Assembly: GCA_027493525.1 (NCBI GenBank)
Contig: JAOSKN010000001.1
Span: 372,001 to 436,000, forward strand
Direction: 5' to 3'
Origin: Planctomycetota bacterium
GTDB lineage: Bacteria > Planctomycetota > SZUA-567 > H5-PLA8
Length of the DNA stretch: 64,000 nt
Shown: positions 33,024-42,200 of the stretch, piece by piece
How positions within the stretch are numbered: the first letter of the stretch is position 1
Layout of the letters: every line of letters begins with the position of its first letter
Notes under the pieces: model-generated
The model's database searches: none
The model's input: only the letters and a program-made list of their open reading frames with translations
What the model was told of the DNA's origin: nothing
Made by a program: the position numbers and the translations under genes

Positions 33024-34273
33024 CACGTATGGTAGTCCGCGTTGATCGTAATGTACCCGTGCGTAAGGTCGCAGGTGTAGTAGCGCGCGCGGCCGGGGCC
33101 GTCGCCGACCATGACCACGATGCCGATGTCGCGGGCCTTCATCGCCCTGGAGACCTCGTCCGCCGGGAAGGGCAGCGGCATGCCGCGGGCGAAGAGTTCG
33201 TAGCCGCAGACGGTCAGCGAGCCGGCGCGCGGGTCGAAGGGCACGCCCGCGCGCCCGGCGGCGGCCATGATGCGCCCCCAATTGGGATCGCAGCCGGCGA
33301 GCGCGGTCTTGACCAGCGGGGAATTGGCGATCGTCGCGGCGATGCGGCGGGCCTCGCCGTCGGTGCGCGTCCCGCCCACGAAGAGCGTGACGGTGTGCTG
33401 CGCGCCCTCGCCGTCGGCGGCGATCTGGCGGGCGAGGTCGTCCAAGAGCGCCAGGAGGGCCTCGCGGAAGGCGCGGTAGGGCGCGCCGGAGGCTTTCTTC
33501 AGCGGTTCGTGCGCGGCGCGGCCGGAGGCCAGCGCGAGGACACAGTCGTTGGTGGAGGTGTCGCCGTCCACGGTCAGACAGTTGAAGGTCTCGCCGATGA
33601 CGTCCCGCAGCGCCTGGCGCAGCACCGGCGGCTCGATCCGCGCGTCGGTGGCGACGAAGCCCAGCGTGGTGGCCATGTTCGGCGCGATCATGCCCGAGCC
33701 CTTCGTCGCGCCGGCCAGGCGGACCGGCACGCCGCCAAGCTCGACGCGCACGGCGGCGGTCTTGCGCACCAGGTCGGTGGTGAGGATCGCCTGGGCGAAG
33801 TCGGCGCCGGGCTTGCCGCGCTTGAGCCCCGCGGCGAGCTTCGCGATGCCCCGCTCGACCTTCGCCATCGGCAGCAGCCGCCCGATGACGCCGGTGCTGC
33901 AGACGAGGACCTCGGCCGCCTTGCAGCCCACGCCCTTCGCGGCCAGCGCGGCCATGCGCGCGGCGTCCTTCTCGCCCTGCGCGCCGGTGCAGGCGTTGGC
34001 GTTGCCGGCGTTGACGAGCACCGCGCGGGCGCGCCCGCGGGTCCGCGCCAGCGCGGCGATGCAGAGTTCGACCGGCGCGGCGCGGTATAGATTGGCGGTG
34101 AAGACGCCCGCCGCCGCGGCGGGCTTGTCCGCCACGAGCAGCGCGAGGTCGGGGTTGCCCGGCTTGCGCTTCAGGCCGCAATGCAGGGCGGCCGCGCGGA
34201 AGCCCGGCACGGCCTGCAACGAGCCTTCGGGCCAGGGGCGCACGGCGCCCCGCGGTGCGGATGGTTTCGCCAT
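33023..34273 (-). CDS. argJ: Bifunctional glutamate N-acetyltransferase/ornithine acetyltransferase
   Basis: 416 residues of the ArgJ family. It has CSTGVIGRLLPMAKVERGI, KGSGMIAPNMATTLGFVATDA with the self-cleavage Thr after NMA, FNCLTVDGDTSTND, and the C-terminal GCDPNWGRIMAAAGRAGV and YITINADYHT. The precursor cuts itself into alpha and beta chains and recycles the acetyl group between ornithine and glutamate. It is the first gene of the arginine cluster on the minus strand. It lies downstream of rpsI, from which a probable terminator separates it. Whether it also makes acetylglutamate from acetyl-CoA cannot be told. Confidence 0.95.
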   Translation of the reverse strand: MAKPSAPRGAVRPWPEGSLQAVPGFRAAALHCGLKRKPGNPDLALLVADKPAAAAGVFTANLYRAAPVELCIAALARTRGRARAVLVNAGNANACTGAQGEKDAARMAALAAKGVGCKAAEVLVCSTGVIGRLLPMAKVERGIAKLAAGLKRGKPGADFAQAILTTDLVRKTAAVRVELGGVPVRLAGATKGSGMIAPNMATTLGFVATDARIEPPVLRQALRDVIGETFNCLTVDGDTSTNDCVLALASGRAAHEPLKKASGAPYRAFREALLALLDDLARQIAADGEGAQHTVTLFVGGTRTDGEARRIAATIANSPLVKTALAGCDPNWGRIMAAAGRAGVPFDPRAGSLTVCGYELFARGMPLPFPADEVSRAMKARDIGIVVMVGDGPGRARYYTCDLTHGYITINADYHT

Positions 34274-34286
34274 GGTGGAGTTCCCG

Positions 34287-34318
34287 CCAAAAACAGAAAC
34301 CCCGCCCGCGCCGGGAGG
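34287..34318 (-). terminator. Probable terminator between rpsI and argJ
   Basis: On the minus strand CCTCCCG pairs with CGGGCGG (one mismatch) around GCG and is followed by GGTTTCTGTTTTT. It lies 43 bases after the rpsI stop. Confidence 0.5.
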
Positions 34319-34360
34319 CGTCGAGCGGAGCCAGGGCCTGGAATGTGCGTAAACGTCCGG

Positions 34361-34768
34361 TTAGCGCTTGGAGAACTGGAACGACCGGCGAGCGCCGCTC
34401 TTGCCGTACTTCTTGCGCTCGACCATGCGCGAGTCGCGCGTCAGGTAGCCTTCCTCGCGCAAGGGCTTTTCGAGATTACGGTCGTAGAGCAGCAGGGCGC
34501 GGGCGATGCCCATGCGGGCGGCCTCGGCCTGCCCGGTGGTCCCGCCGCCGTCGACCTTGATGAAGATGTCGAAGGCCGTGGCGAGCTTGGCGAAGTCAAG
34601 CGGGCTGCTGACGGCCTTCTGGTCGGAAGGCTTCTGGAAGTACTGCGGGAGCGCGCGGCCGTTGATCTGGATCGCGCCGTGGCCGGGACGCAGGCGGACC
34701 CTCGCGGTCGCCGTCTTCCGCCGCCCCGTGCCCCAGAAGTATCCGCCGGTCCTGTCTTCGCCGCTCAC
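34361..34768 (-). CDS. rpsI: 30S ribosomal protein S9 (uS9)
   Basis: 135 residues: YFWGTGRRKTATARVRLRPGHGAIQINGRALPQYF, VDGGGTTGQAEAARMGIARALLLY, LTRDSRMVERKKYGKSGARRSFQFSKR. The C-terminal SKR tail reaches the P-site tRNA in the ribosome. It is paired with rplM 46 bases upstream, the usual two-gene operon. Confidence 0.98.
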   Translation of the reverse strand: MSGEDRTGGYFWGTGRRKTATARVRLRPGHGAIQINGRALPQYFQKPSDQKAVSSPLDFAKLATAFDIFIKVDGGGTTGQAEAARMGIARALLLYDRNLEKPLREEGYLTRDSRMVERKKYGKSGARRSFQFSKR

Positions 34769-34814
34769 GTCCGCATCACTCCTTATGGTCCTGCGAGGGG
34801 TTCCGGGCTCCGGA

Positions 34815-35291
34815 TCAGCGCTTGGCCAGCGGCGCCCAGGCTTCGGGCTGCTGCGCCTTATGCGGGTGGTCCGCGCCCTTGTACACCTTCAGCTTCGAGA
34901 ACATCTGTTTGCCGAGCCGGCCCTTGGGGAGCATCAACCGGACGGCGCGCTCGACGACGCGCTCGGGATGCGCCTCCCGAACCTGCGCCAGCGTCCGCTT
35001 CTTGAGCCCGCCCAGGTAGCCCGACCAGCGCTGGTAGATCTTGGCCTCCTGCTTCGCCGGATCGGTGGCCACTTTGCCCGCGTTGACCACGATCACGAAA
35101 TCGCCGGTGTCGATGTGCGCCGTGTACGTCGGCTTGTCCTTGCCCATCAGCTTCATGGCGATGGCCGAAGCGATCCGCCCCAGGCTCTGCCCGTCGGCGT
35201 CCACCACGTACCACTTCTGCTTCACCTCGCCGGGCTTCGCAACCCAGGTCTTGAAGCCCTTCGGCGCTCGTACCGTTTCGACCGCGGCCAT
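34815..35291 (-). CDS. rplM: 50S ribosomal protein L13 (uL13)
   Basis: 158 residues: KWYVVDADGQSLGRIASAIAMKLMGKDKPTYTAHIDTGDFVIVVNAGKV, YQRWSGYLGGLKKRTLAQ, RAVRLMLPKGRLGKQMFSKLKVYKGADHPHKAQQPE. Two starts four codons apart are possible (35303 and 35291); the shorter is listed because the longer has GAGG directly touching its ATG. The roughly 15-residue N-terminal extension is slightly longer than usual. First gene of the rplM-rpsI operon, preceded by a strong promoter and a hairpin that could act as an attenuator. Confidence 0.97.
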   Translation of the reverse strand: MAAVETVRAPKGFKTWVAKPGEVKQKWYVVDADGQSLGRIASAIAMKLMGKDKPTYTAHIDTGDFVIVVNAGKVATDPAKQEAKIYQRWSGYLGGLKKRTLAQVREAHPERVVERAVRLMLPKGRLGKQMFSKLKVYKGADHPHKAQQPEAWAPLAKR

Positions 35292-35325
35292 GAACCGACC
35301 CATCCTCAAGGCAGTAGACCACCAA

Positions 35326-35353
35326 CAAAAAACCCGCCGGACGGCATGGCGGA
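35326..35353 (-). promoter_or_regulatory. Candidate attenuator hairpin in rplM leader
   Basis: On the minus strand CCGCC-N9-GGCGG is followed directly by GTTTTTTG. This terminator-like structure lies between the promoter and the rplM start, about 35 bases before the start. Ribosomal-protein leaders, including the known L13 leader of Bacillus, often carry autoregulatory structures; this one does not visibly match that motif. Confidence 0.45.
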
Positions 35354-35363
35354 CAAGAGGGCA

Positions 35364-35392
35364 CTTGTAATCAGAGCCCGACCCGGTGTCAA
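35364..35392 (-). promoter_or_regulatory. Sigma-70-type promoter for rplM-rpsI
   Basis: On the minus strand TTGACA and TACAAG are separated by exactly 17 bases, a near-consensus housekeeping promoter about 70 bases upstream of rplM. Confidence 0.7.
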
Positions 35393-35474
35393 GTGCGGCT
35401 GGCGGCAGGAATTCCGACCCCGGACGCGCATGGTGCAGGGCCTTGGAGGCTTGCGGCCGGCGCGGCGGGGAAGT

Positions 35475-35663
35475 ATGAACGTCCGCATGCCCGCCACAAG
35501 CCCGAATCCGGACGAGCCCTCGGCCGACGAGACCCCCAAAGGGCTCACCGACGGGCGCATCACTTGGGCGCTGATCGTGATCCTGCTCCTCGTCTGCGCC
35601 CTGACTTGGTACTTCGCCACGAAGGTCGCCCTGCCAAGCGCGCCAGGGGCGCCGATAGGGTGA
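35475..35663 (+). CDS. Small single-pass membrane protein
   Basis: A 62-residue protein: a hydrophilic N-terminus (MNVRMPATSPNPDEPSADE...), then one strong membrane helix (ITWALIVILLLVCALTWYFATKVAL) and a short tail. GGGGAAG precedes the ATG at 35475. It is transcribed divergently from rplM and followed by heptamers four bases after the stop and a strong terminator, supporting a real gene. No family recognised. Confidence 0.65.
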   Translation: MNVRMPATSPNPDEPSADETPKGLTDGRITWALIVILLLVCALTWYFATKVALPSAPGAPIG

Positions 35664-35667
35664 GATG

Positions 35668-35688
35668 AGTTCCGAGTTCCGAGTTCCG
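35668..35688. repeat. GAGTTCC heptamer array
   Basis: Three exact GAGTTCC units begin four bases after the stop codon of the plus-strand small membrane protein gene. Confidence 0.8.
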
Positions 35689-35705
35689 AGACCCGCCACG
35701 ACTCG

Positions 35706-35748
35706 CCAGAAAAACCCGCCCGGGGCGGAGGTCCGCCCCGGGTGGGTT
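35706..35748 (-). terminator. Strong terminator for secreted protein gene
   Basis: AACCCGCCCGGGGCGG (35713-35728) pairs with 35733-35748 around AGGT, a 16-bp stem with one G-T pair. On the minus strand it is followed by TTTTTCT. It lies 23 bases past the minus-strand gene stop and may also stop plus-strand transcription. Confidence 0.85.
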
Positions 35749-35771
35749 ACCGCGCCGATGCAGCTTCAGCT

Positions 35772-36506
35772 TCAGCGGCGCTCGTTCCGATCGCGTCGGT
35801 CGTCGTCGCGGTCATTTCGGTCGTCGCGGTCGTTGCGCTCCCAGCCCCGCTCCTGCTCGTGACCATGGTGGCGGCCCGGGCGGCTTTCTTCGTAGACGGG
35901 GACGTTCTCCCAGCGGCCGGGCCGATCGATGACGCGCATCGTCGCGCCGAAGGGCAGCCTGACCGTGCGGTAGGTGGGCTCGATCCAGCGCCGCTCGTAG
36001 CGGATCGCGCGCGGGGGCGTCACGACGGCCGGCGTGGGCGCGCAGTTGGGGTCGGCGGGCAGGGCCACGGGGACGTGCGGGTGGAGCGGGTGGTCGTAGT
36101 GAAAGCTCGCCGCGAAGACGGCGCGTTCGCCGCGGACGTAAGGCGGCATGTGGTCCATCAGGCTGTGCTCACGAAGCGTGCGGCGGTCCTTGTCGGACGG
36201 GGCCAGGACCAATTCGCCCTGCCGGACGCCGTAGCGGAAGTGCCGCAGGTCGCCATCGGCCTCGAACTGCACTTCGTCGCCGGTCGCGATGAAGAGCCCG
36301 CTGACGCGCCCTTCGCCGGGGATGGCCAGCGTGAAGGACCGGTCGACGCGCATTTCCAGCACCACGCGCTTCCCGCCGTCCTGCAGGATCCAGGTGTTCG
36401 AGAGCCGGCGGACATCGCCCTGGTCGGCATGCGCCGCGCTCATGGAGGCCAGCGCCAGGACCAGGCAGGCCAGGATGGGGGTTGTACGGCTCGCGTTCCT
36501 CGACAT
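35772..36506 (-). CDS. Secreted protein of unknown function with Arg/Asp-rich tail
   Basis: 244 residues with a clear signal peptide (TTPILACLVLALASMSAAHA). A small beta-rich domain follows (NTWILQDGGKRVVLEMRVDRSFTLAIPGEGRVSGLF..., DEVQFEADGDLRHFRYG), then a Pro-rich segment, and finally a repetitive charged tail (NDRDDRNDRDDDRRDRNERR). The beta domain looks like a lipocalin/avidin-type or DUF-style fold that I cannot name. It is monocistronic, with its own terminator. The tail could be a low-complexity extension or contact nucleic acid or surface polymers; no function is claimed. Confidence 0.75.
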   Translation of the reverse strand: MSRNASRTTPILACLVLALASMSAAHADQGDVRRLSNTWILQDGGKRVVLEMRVDRSFTLAIPGEGRVSGLFIATGDEVQFEADGDLRHFRYGVRQGELVLAPSDKDRRTLREHSLMDHMPPYVRGERAVFAASFHYDHPLHPHVPVALPADPNCAPTPAVVTPPRAIRYERRWIEPTYRTVRLPFGATMRVIDRPGRWENVPVYEESRPGRHHGHEQERGWERNDRDDRNDRDDDRRDRNERR

Positions 36507-36706
36507 GTTCGTCTCCTCCTCTTTCTTCCGTGTGGGTTTTTCCTACGTGTACGTATCACCTTCACCAACCATAGAACGGAAGGACCGGGAGGCTTATTCG
36601 AAGTTTTTGAAGCACCTCGCAAGGCACGTGTGAACGGCTTGCGTTGAAAGGAGATGCGGGAGCGCGTGCGGCTGAAGAACGGCGCCCGCCCTGACTCGCG
36701 AGCGGC

Positions 36707-37527
36707 CTACTCCGCTTTTCCCTCTTCGGCCTGGTCCAGCGGCACGATATCCAGGAGCTTCACGCGCATGCCCACCTTAAGGAGCTTCCCGGCTTCCTGC
36801 TTGCCGATCTTCGTATTGAGCGCGAGGCGATAGTAGTGGTCGAAGCGCGACTTGGGAGCGAACGGGGGCAGGGTCTTCTCGCGGTGCTCGCTGAAGCGTC
36901 TCTGGAAGTCCGGCGTGGCTTCCCCGTGAACGGATCGCGGGTGGGCACGATGCAGCGCGCGCACGGCTGGATGCCGTCCACGCGCACGTCGCCGATGGTG
37001 AAGCGGACCACGTACCCGGGATCGGCGAAGAGGCGGTCCTCCCAGAACGGCAGCGCGCCGCCGAGTTCCAGGTTGGCGCGGAAACGCAGCCGCGTGCTCT
37101 CTTCGGTGAGCCCCTCATACCAGCTCGCGACTTCCTTCAGGGTCTCGCGCCCGATAAGCGTCGGGCCGTTCGCCTTGCGGTCGTCGGGGAAGCCTCCGGC
37201 GGCGTTCTGCTGAAGCGTGACGGGCTGCTCGAAGAACTTGCTGAGCCACGCCTCGGCCTCGCCCTTCTGCTCTTCGAGGTGAAAGACGGGCATCTCGTCG
37301 GTATCGGGCGACTGGAACGCGACGAGGCCGGTCTCGGGGTAGGTGTGCGCGCGGAGCCGGTGAATCTTGGGGTTGCGCTTCCCGTTGATGAATTTGCCGC
37401 CGGCGTCGAGCATCGCGAACTCGCGGTCGAAGTCCAGCGCGCCGCTCTCCAGGATCTTCGCCTCCCGCACGCTGACCGGGTCGAGGGCCTTGATCGGATA
37501 CAGGTAGATGGCCGAGAGGTAGGGCAT
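36707..37527 (-). CDS. MOSC domain protein (frameshifted)
   Basis: The N-terminal MOSC beta-barrel (AIYLYPIKALDPVSVREAKI, FDREFAMLDAGGKFINGKR) is followed by the MOSC core (GYVVRFTIGDVRVDGIQPCARCIVPTRDPFTG) with the conserved Cys that holds molybdenum-cofactor sulfur in relatives. The frame breaks at CCCC 36922-36925; adding one base joins DPFTG to EATPDFQRRFSEHREKTLPP and gives 273 residues, a normal length. MOSC proteins act in molybdenum cofactor sulfuration or reduce N-hydroxylated compounds. No cofactor genes are nearby. The single indel is probably an assembly error. Confidence 0.8.
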
Positions 37528-37584
37528 GCGGTCCTTTTACCAAGAGCGGGGGCGGACGGAAAGGCCAAGCTATGGGAATACCTG

Positions 37585-37711
37585 GAATTGCGGATTGCGG
37601 ATTGCGGATTGCGGATTGCGGATTGCGGATTGCGGATTGCGGATTGCGGACAGAACTCTGCTTTGGGTCTTAGGAACATTCCGCATTCAACATTCCGCAT
37701 TTCGCATTCTT
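37585..37711. repeat. Convergent heptamer arrays (GATTGCG x8, CATTCCG x5)
   Basis: Eight exact GATTGCG units at 37593-37648, a 28-base spacer, then five units at 37677-37711 (CATTCCG, CATTCAA, CATTCCG, CATTTCG, CATTCTT). The second half is the opposite orientation of a related heptamer (GAATGCG type). The last base overlaps the stop codon of the minus-strand enolase-superfamily gene. Confidence 0.88.
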
Positions 37712-39186
37712 CAAAGGCCCATGCTCTCGTGCGTCCAGGCGTCGAAGGGCGTCATGCTTTCCAGATCGACCTCGCTCCCGGCGTCCACGCCGAAGCCGGG
37801 GCGCGCGTTGAGGGAGCTAACGTCGAGCGCGCCGGAGCGGGTATCGAGCGCGGCCAAGGCCTCGCCGCAGCGGTGATAGAGCTTCGGATGCGCCTCCAGC
37901 AGCGCGCGCCGCTCGCCCGGGGCCAGATGGTCCAGCCCGCGGCAGAAGTGGTGCCCGTTCCGTTCGACGTGCGCCACGCCCAGCGCCGCCATCACGACCA
38001 GGTCGGTGTGAAGGGGGAGCACGGGCAGGTTCATCATGTCTTCGCCGCTGACGATGCCTTCGGCCGGCCGCTGCGGATGGCGCTGCATGGCGCCCTTGTT
38101 GAAGAGCGCCTTTATCGGGCCCTTCGCGCTCTTGACGGCGAAGCCCGCGTATCCGAGTTCGAGCGCGCGCGGGACGCTCTGCAGGTTCTCGTCGGACTCG
38201 TCGACGATGACCGGCTTGAGCTTCGAGATCCTGGCCAGCGGCGCGGCCACAGACGGCTCCAGCGTCGCCGCGCGCGGGAAAGGCTGCTCGACGAAGAGCA
38301 CCGCCCGCGCGAAGCGCTCGGAGACCGCCGGGGGCTTGAGCCGCTCCAGGATTTCCAGCAGCACCTCAGGGGGCTTGCACTGCTCGTTCCCGTCCAGCGT
38401 CGCGTAGTAGGGCTCGCCCGCGGGGATCAGCTCGTCGCAGAGCCTGGCGATCCGCCCGAGCCGCTCCAGGTCCGCGGCGACATCGCCCTTGAGCTTGATC
38501 TTGAGGTAGCGCAGCTTCTCGGCGCGGAGGTACTCCTCGAGCGTCTGCGGCAAGCCGTCGTCGAGCTTCGCGCCGGGGGGCACGTCGCCGGCGGTGAGCG
38601 GGTCCACGCCGCCGACGGTGTGCCGCACGTATATCGAGTCCAGCGGGCGCGGCGCGAGGGCCTCCGCCGCCGACCACCCTTTAAGGTACGGATGGATCGC
38701 GGCCGGGTCCAAGCCGAGCACGTTCTCCTTCACCAGCGCGTGGTACGGCAGGCCCGTCAGCTTGCCCGCGGCGTCGATGAGCGCGCGCTCGAAGACGGAC
38801 GTGCCGAAGTTGCCGGTCAGATCAGAATAGTCGCGCCCGCGCGCCCAGGCGATTTGGTGCGCGTAGAGGTCCTTCCAGAGTTCGAAGACCGTCCCGGCCG
38901 CCCGCCCCAACAGCGCGCCGCGGGCCTCGCGCAGGGCGGCGCAGAGTTCGCCGGTGTCGTCGCGGAAGGTGCGGCTCGGGCGCTTGTCGTACCAGCCGGG
39001 CGGGAGGCAATCGCCGGAGACGCCGGCGACGCTCGCGCCGCCGTCCGTCTCGCACGTCAGCGCCAGGGAGACGAGCGGGCAGCCGACGAGCACGGTCGCG
39101 CCGTACTTGGGCGTCATGCGCGTGCGGACGTTGCGCATGCGCAGTTCGGCGGCGACGGGTCGGAGTTTCACAACGGCGTGGCTCAT
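37711..39186 (-). CDS. Enolase-superfamily (mandelate racemase-like) enzyme
   Basis: 491 residues. The barrel shows LKIKLKGD (KxK catalytic pair), ATLDGNEQ (metal Asp), AVLFVEQPFPR (metal Glu), PVIVDESDENLQS (metal Asp) and FAVKSAKGPIKAL (second Lys), in superfamily order. The N-terminal capping domain holds ATVLVGCPLVSLALTCETDGG. These Mg-dependent enzymes abstract a proton alpha to a carboxylate, as racemases, epimerases or sugar-acid dehydratases. Substrate unknown; it is longer than typical members (350-400 residues) because of a C-terminal extension (HLAPGERRALLEAHPKLY...). The ATG at 39186 was chosen because upstream codons are shadow sequence. A heptamer array touches its stop. Confidence 0.82.
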   Translation of the reverse strand: MSHAVVKLRPVAAELRMRNVRTRMTPKYGATVLVGCPLVSLALTCETDGGASVAGVSGDCLPPGWYDKRPSRTFRDDTGELCAALREARGALLGRAAGTVFELWKDLYAHQIAWARGRDYSDLTGNFGTSVFERALIDAAGKLTGLPYHALVKENVLGLDPAAIHPYLKGWSAAEALAPRPLDSIYVRHTVGGVDPLTAGDVPPGAKLDDGLPQTLEEYLRAEKLRYLKIKLKGDVAADLERLGRIARLCDELIPAGEPYYATLDGNEQCKPPEVLLEILERLKPPAVSERFARAVLFVEQPFPRAATLEPSVAAPLARISKLKPVIVDESDENLQSVPRALELGYAGFAVKSAKGPIKALFNKGAMQRHPQRPAEGIVSGEDMMNLPVLPLHTDLVVMAALGVAHVERNGHHFCRGLDHLAPGERRALLEAHPKLYHRCGEALAALDTRSGALDVSSLNARPGFGVDAGSEVDLESMTPFDAWTHESMGL

Positions 39187-39256
39187 GGCGGCGCTCCAGG
39201 GTGAATCGAGGAGCCGGTACTTTACGCGACGCGGAGGAAGCTTGGCAAGAAACGGA

Positions 39257-42200
39257 TCAGCGCCAGCTCGTGAGCGTGTCCTTCGTGCGCGTGAGGCGGA
39301 GGGTCGAGTCGAAGCGCAGCGGGCCGGCGGGCGTCTCGATCTCCAGGACCACCGGGAAGTCGTGCGTGAGCGGCGAGCCGGTCCCGGCGAGCGGGACGCC
39401 CGTGCCGTGCAGTGCGCCGGTGGCAAGAGAGAAGGTCCGGTTGCTGTTGCGCAGCATCAAGCGTGGCAGTTCCGGCGGTGCACCGGCGGCCCTGGCGTTG
39501 AGCGTGAACGTGGTCTTAGCCAGGGTTGCGCCGCTTATATTCAACGCGCCGAAAGGCACGTCGATCGCCGGCTCGTCGCCAAGCGTGACGCGAAGGTCGC
39601 CGACTGTCGGTGCATCGACCGGCTCCAGGTTCACGCCGCCCGCGGGGAGGATCAGGCCGCTCAACGTGACCTTGTGCCCGCCGCCGCGTAAAGCGGGATT
39701 CTCCGTAACCGAGTACCGGGAAACCATGAAGACGCCGCCGAACGCTCGGTTGCCCGAAAAGCGATATGTGCCCTTGGGCGAGATGCCTCCGCGCTGCGTG
39801 AGCGAAAATTCGAGGCGGTTGAGCAGCGTCACATCCGCCCCCAGCCCGCCCCCGCTGAGCACGACCTTTACTTCCACCGGGAACGGCGCGTTGCGCAAGT
39901 CGCCGGGCGGCGGATCGAGAATCGCGCGCAGCGCGGCACTTCTCAAGGTCAGCGAGAGCGCGCCTGTTTTTGCGGAGATACTCGCGAGGAAACTGGGAAC
40001 CACGCCCCGCGCCGTCGCGAAGCGCCCGTTGCCGTCCAGCACCGCCACCGGCCCCACCGGCACGTCGTTGAGCGAGAGTTCGACGTTCAGTCCATTCAAG
40101 CCGACTGGAAGGAGCGCCCTGTTTAGCAGACCCTTCAGCGTAAACGTGTCTCGGTTCGCGAGCTTGTCGTTGACCGCGAAGCTTGCTGTCGAGACATAGA
40201 GGTCCAGGTCGTCCGCGCCGCCGGGGATGTGGACTTCCAAAAGAACAGGCGCGCTAGGAGTGGCGTGGTCGTCCAGCACAACCAGGGAGACCATGTAGAC
40301 GCCGGGGCCCGGGTAGATATGCGGTGGCGGCACCGCCCCGCCCGGCGCCGGAAGGTCCAGCGCGGTACCGTCGCCGAAATCCCAGTGGTAGGACAACACG
40401 CTTCCGTCGGAGTCGAAAGAGCCCGTACCATTCACAATCAGAGATTCGCCATCCATGAGCGTCACGCTGCCGCTTAGATTGAGGATGGCGATAGGTGGGA
40501 TCACCGCGGTTACGCCATCGCCCTGCAAAGGAATTCGCTGCACGGGTCGAATAGAATTGTTGGTGCCGATGACCAAGTCGGCGTGCGCGGTGCCTAAGGT
40601 TTGGGGATGAAAACGCAGCTTGACGACTCGGCTCGATCCTGGAGGCAGCGGGGACTGATCCGGCGTCGAAACGAACTCAAAATCGGAGACCGCACGCGAG
40701 CCTACCGAATCTCCGCCGCCTGCAGCGCCGATATTGATGTTGCTGAAGTTCAACGGCTGCCCGGTGGTGTTTTCGATCGTGACGTCAACCGATGCCAAGA
40801 CACCGCCGCTTAAGGCCTGGGCCGGAAACAGCACGCTGGTTGGTCGAACGTCGAAGTCCGCGATGATCAACTCATCGGCAGAGTCCTGCAGGTCCTGATA
40901 GCGCATCTGAATGCGCTGCCTTCCCGTACCTTCAAAGACGCCGTTCTCCTGTGTTGGCGGCCCAGGGGCCGTTGGGATCGACGCGAGATTGCGAAATTCA
41001 CCCGATGTATCGTCCGTCTCGAACAGGTCTACGGTCTCGACATCCCCGTTTTCAAGGTTCGTCAAGGTGACGGTTAACCAATCGGCCTGCGAGCCATCGA
41101 TGTTGTTATCGAAGTCGAGAACGGTTACGTAGAAAGAAGGACCAAAGCTGAAGGTCTGTGGATTTCCGAAGCTATCCGAAATCCCCATCCCGCGCACTGT
41201 ATTGAGTAACCGGCCTGTCCCGATTTCGTTGACGAGTCCCTGGTTGTCGAAGACTTCGACCCGGTTCAAGTCGAAGGTCGTGCCGGTCTGGACATTCACC
41301 ACGCCCTGATTCTCGAAGCGAGGCGTTGGCAAGAACCCTTGCCCGGTCTCCAACGCATACTGGCCGCTCAGGTTCGTCGTCCCGCCGCTCTCCTTGAAGA
41401 ACGTCGAGCCCCCGAAGGTAAAATTCCCTGTTACGTTCAGCACCGAGCCCGGACCGCCCTCGTGATACAGGCGTCCGCCGCGCGTCACCGGCGGCGTCCA
41501 ACTCAACGTCTGCGTTCCCGATCCACGGAACGAGAATAACGGCCACGACTCGACCGATATTGTCCCACCCGTATGCAAAAAATCGCCCTGGTGCAGCGTC
41601 ACGACGCTCACGATCACATCCGTGCCGCCTTGAATCCGCACGTCCCCATCCGTCTCCGCGTTCAGCGTCAAGCGGGTCCCGCCCGTCACCGTCACATCGC
41701 CGTGCACGTAACCGTTCACCCTGTTGTCGCTGCCGCCCGTGCTCACCAACTGTCCGGCCGTCGAATCCGATTCCACCGCCATGTTCGCGCCGCCTTCGAT
41801 GCGAACGTCGCCGCCCACTTCCTGCGTATCGATGAAATTGCTGCTGGCGGTACCTCCCTGCACCGTCACATTGCCGCCGATGCGCTGCGTGCGAATCTTC
41901 ACGCCGCCCAGCTTCACGTCCGTGACCAACACGTTCCCGTCAATCCGGTTCGTCGCGGGCGTCCCCGACATGACCAGACCGTTGCCACCGCCCACCGTCA
42001 GGTTGCCGCGAATGCGCACCGTATCCAGATCCATCCGTACGCTCGCCAACGTCGCGTTCACGTGCTGATACCCCGCCGCGATCGTTAAGTGGATCACTTC
42101 CACCGGATGCTGCGCGATGCACGCTTTCGTCGACGACCCGTCGAATAGAATGCTGTCGAAGCGGCTCGGAATCCGGTTCGGACTCCAGTTCAACGGATCG

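Noticed and set aside
35306..35620. 104-codon minus-strand frame opposite the small membrane protein
   Set aside because: It overlaps the rplM promoter and a plus-strand gene with a good ribosome-binding site, a membrane helix and a following terminator.
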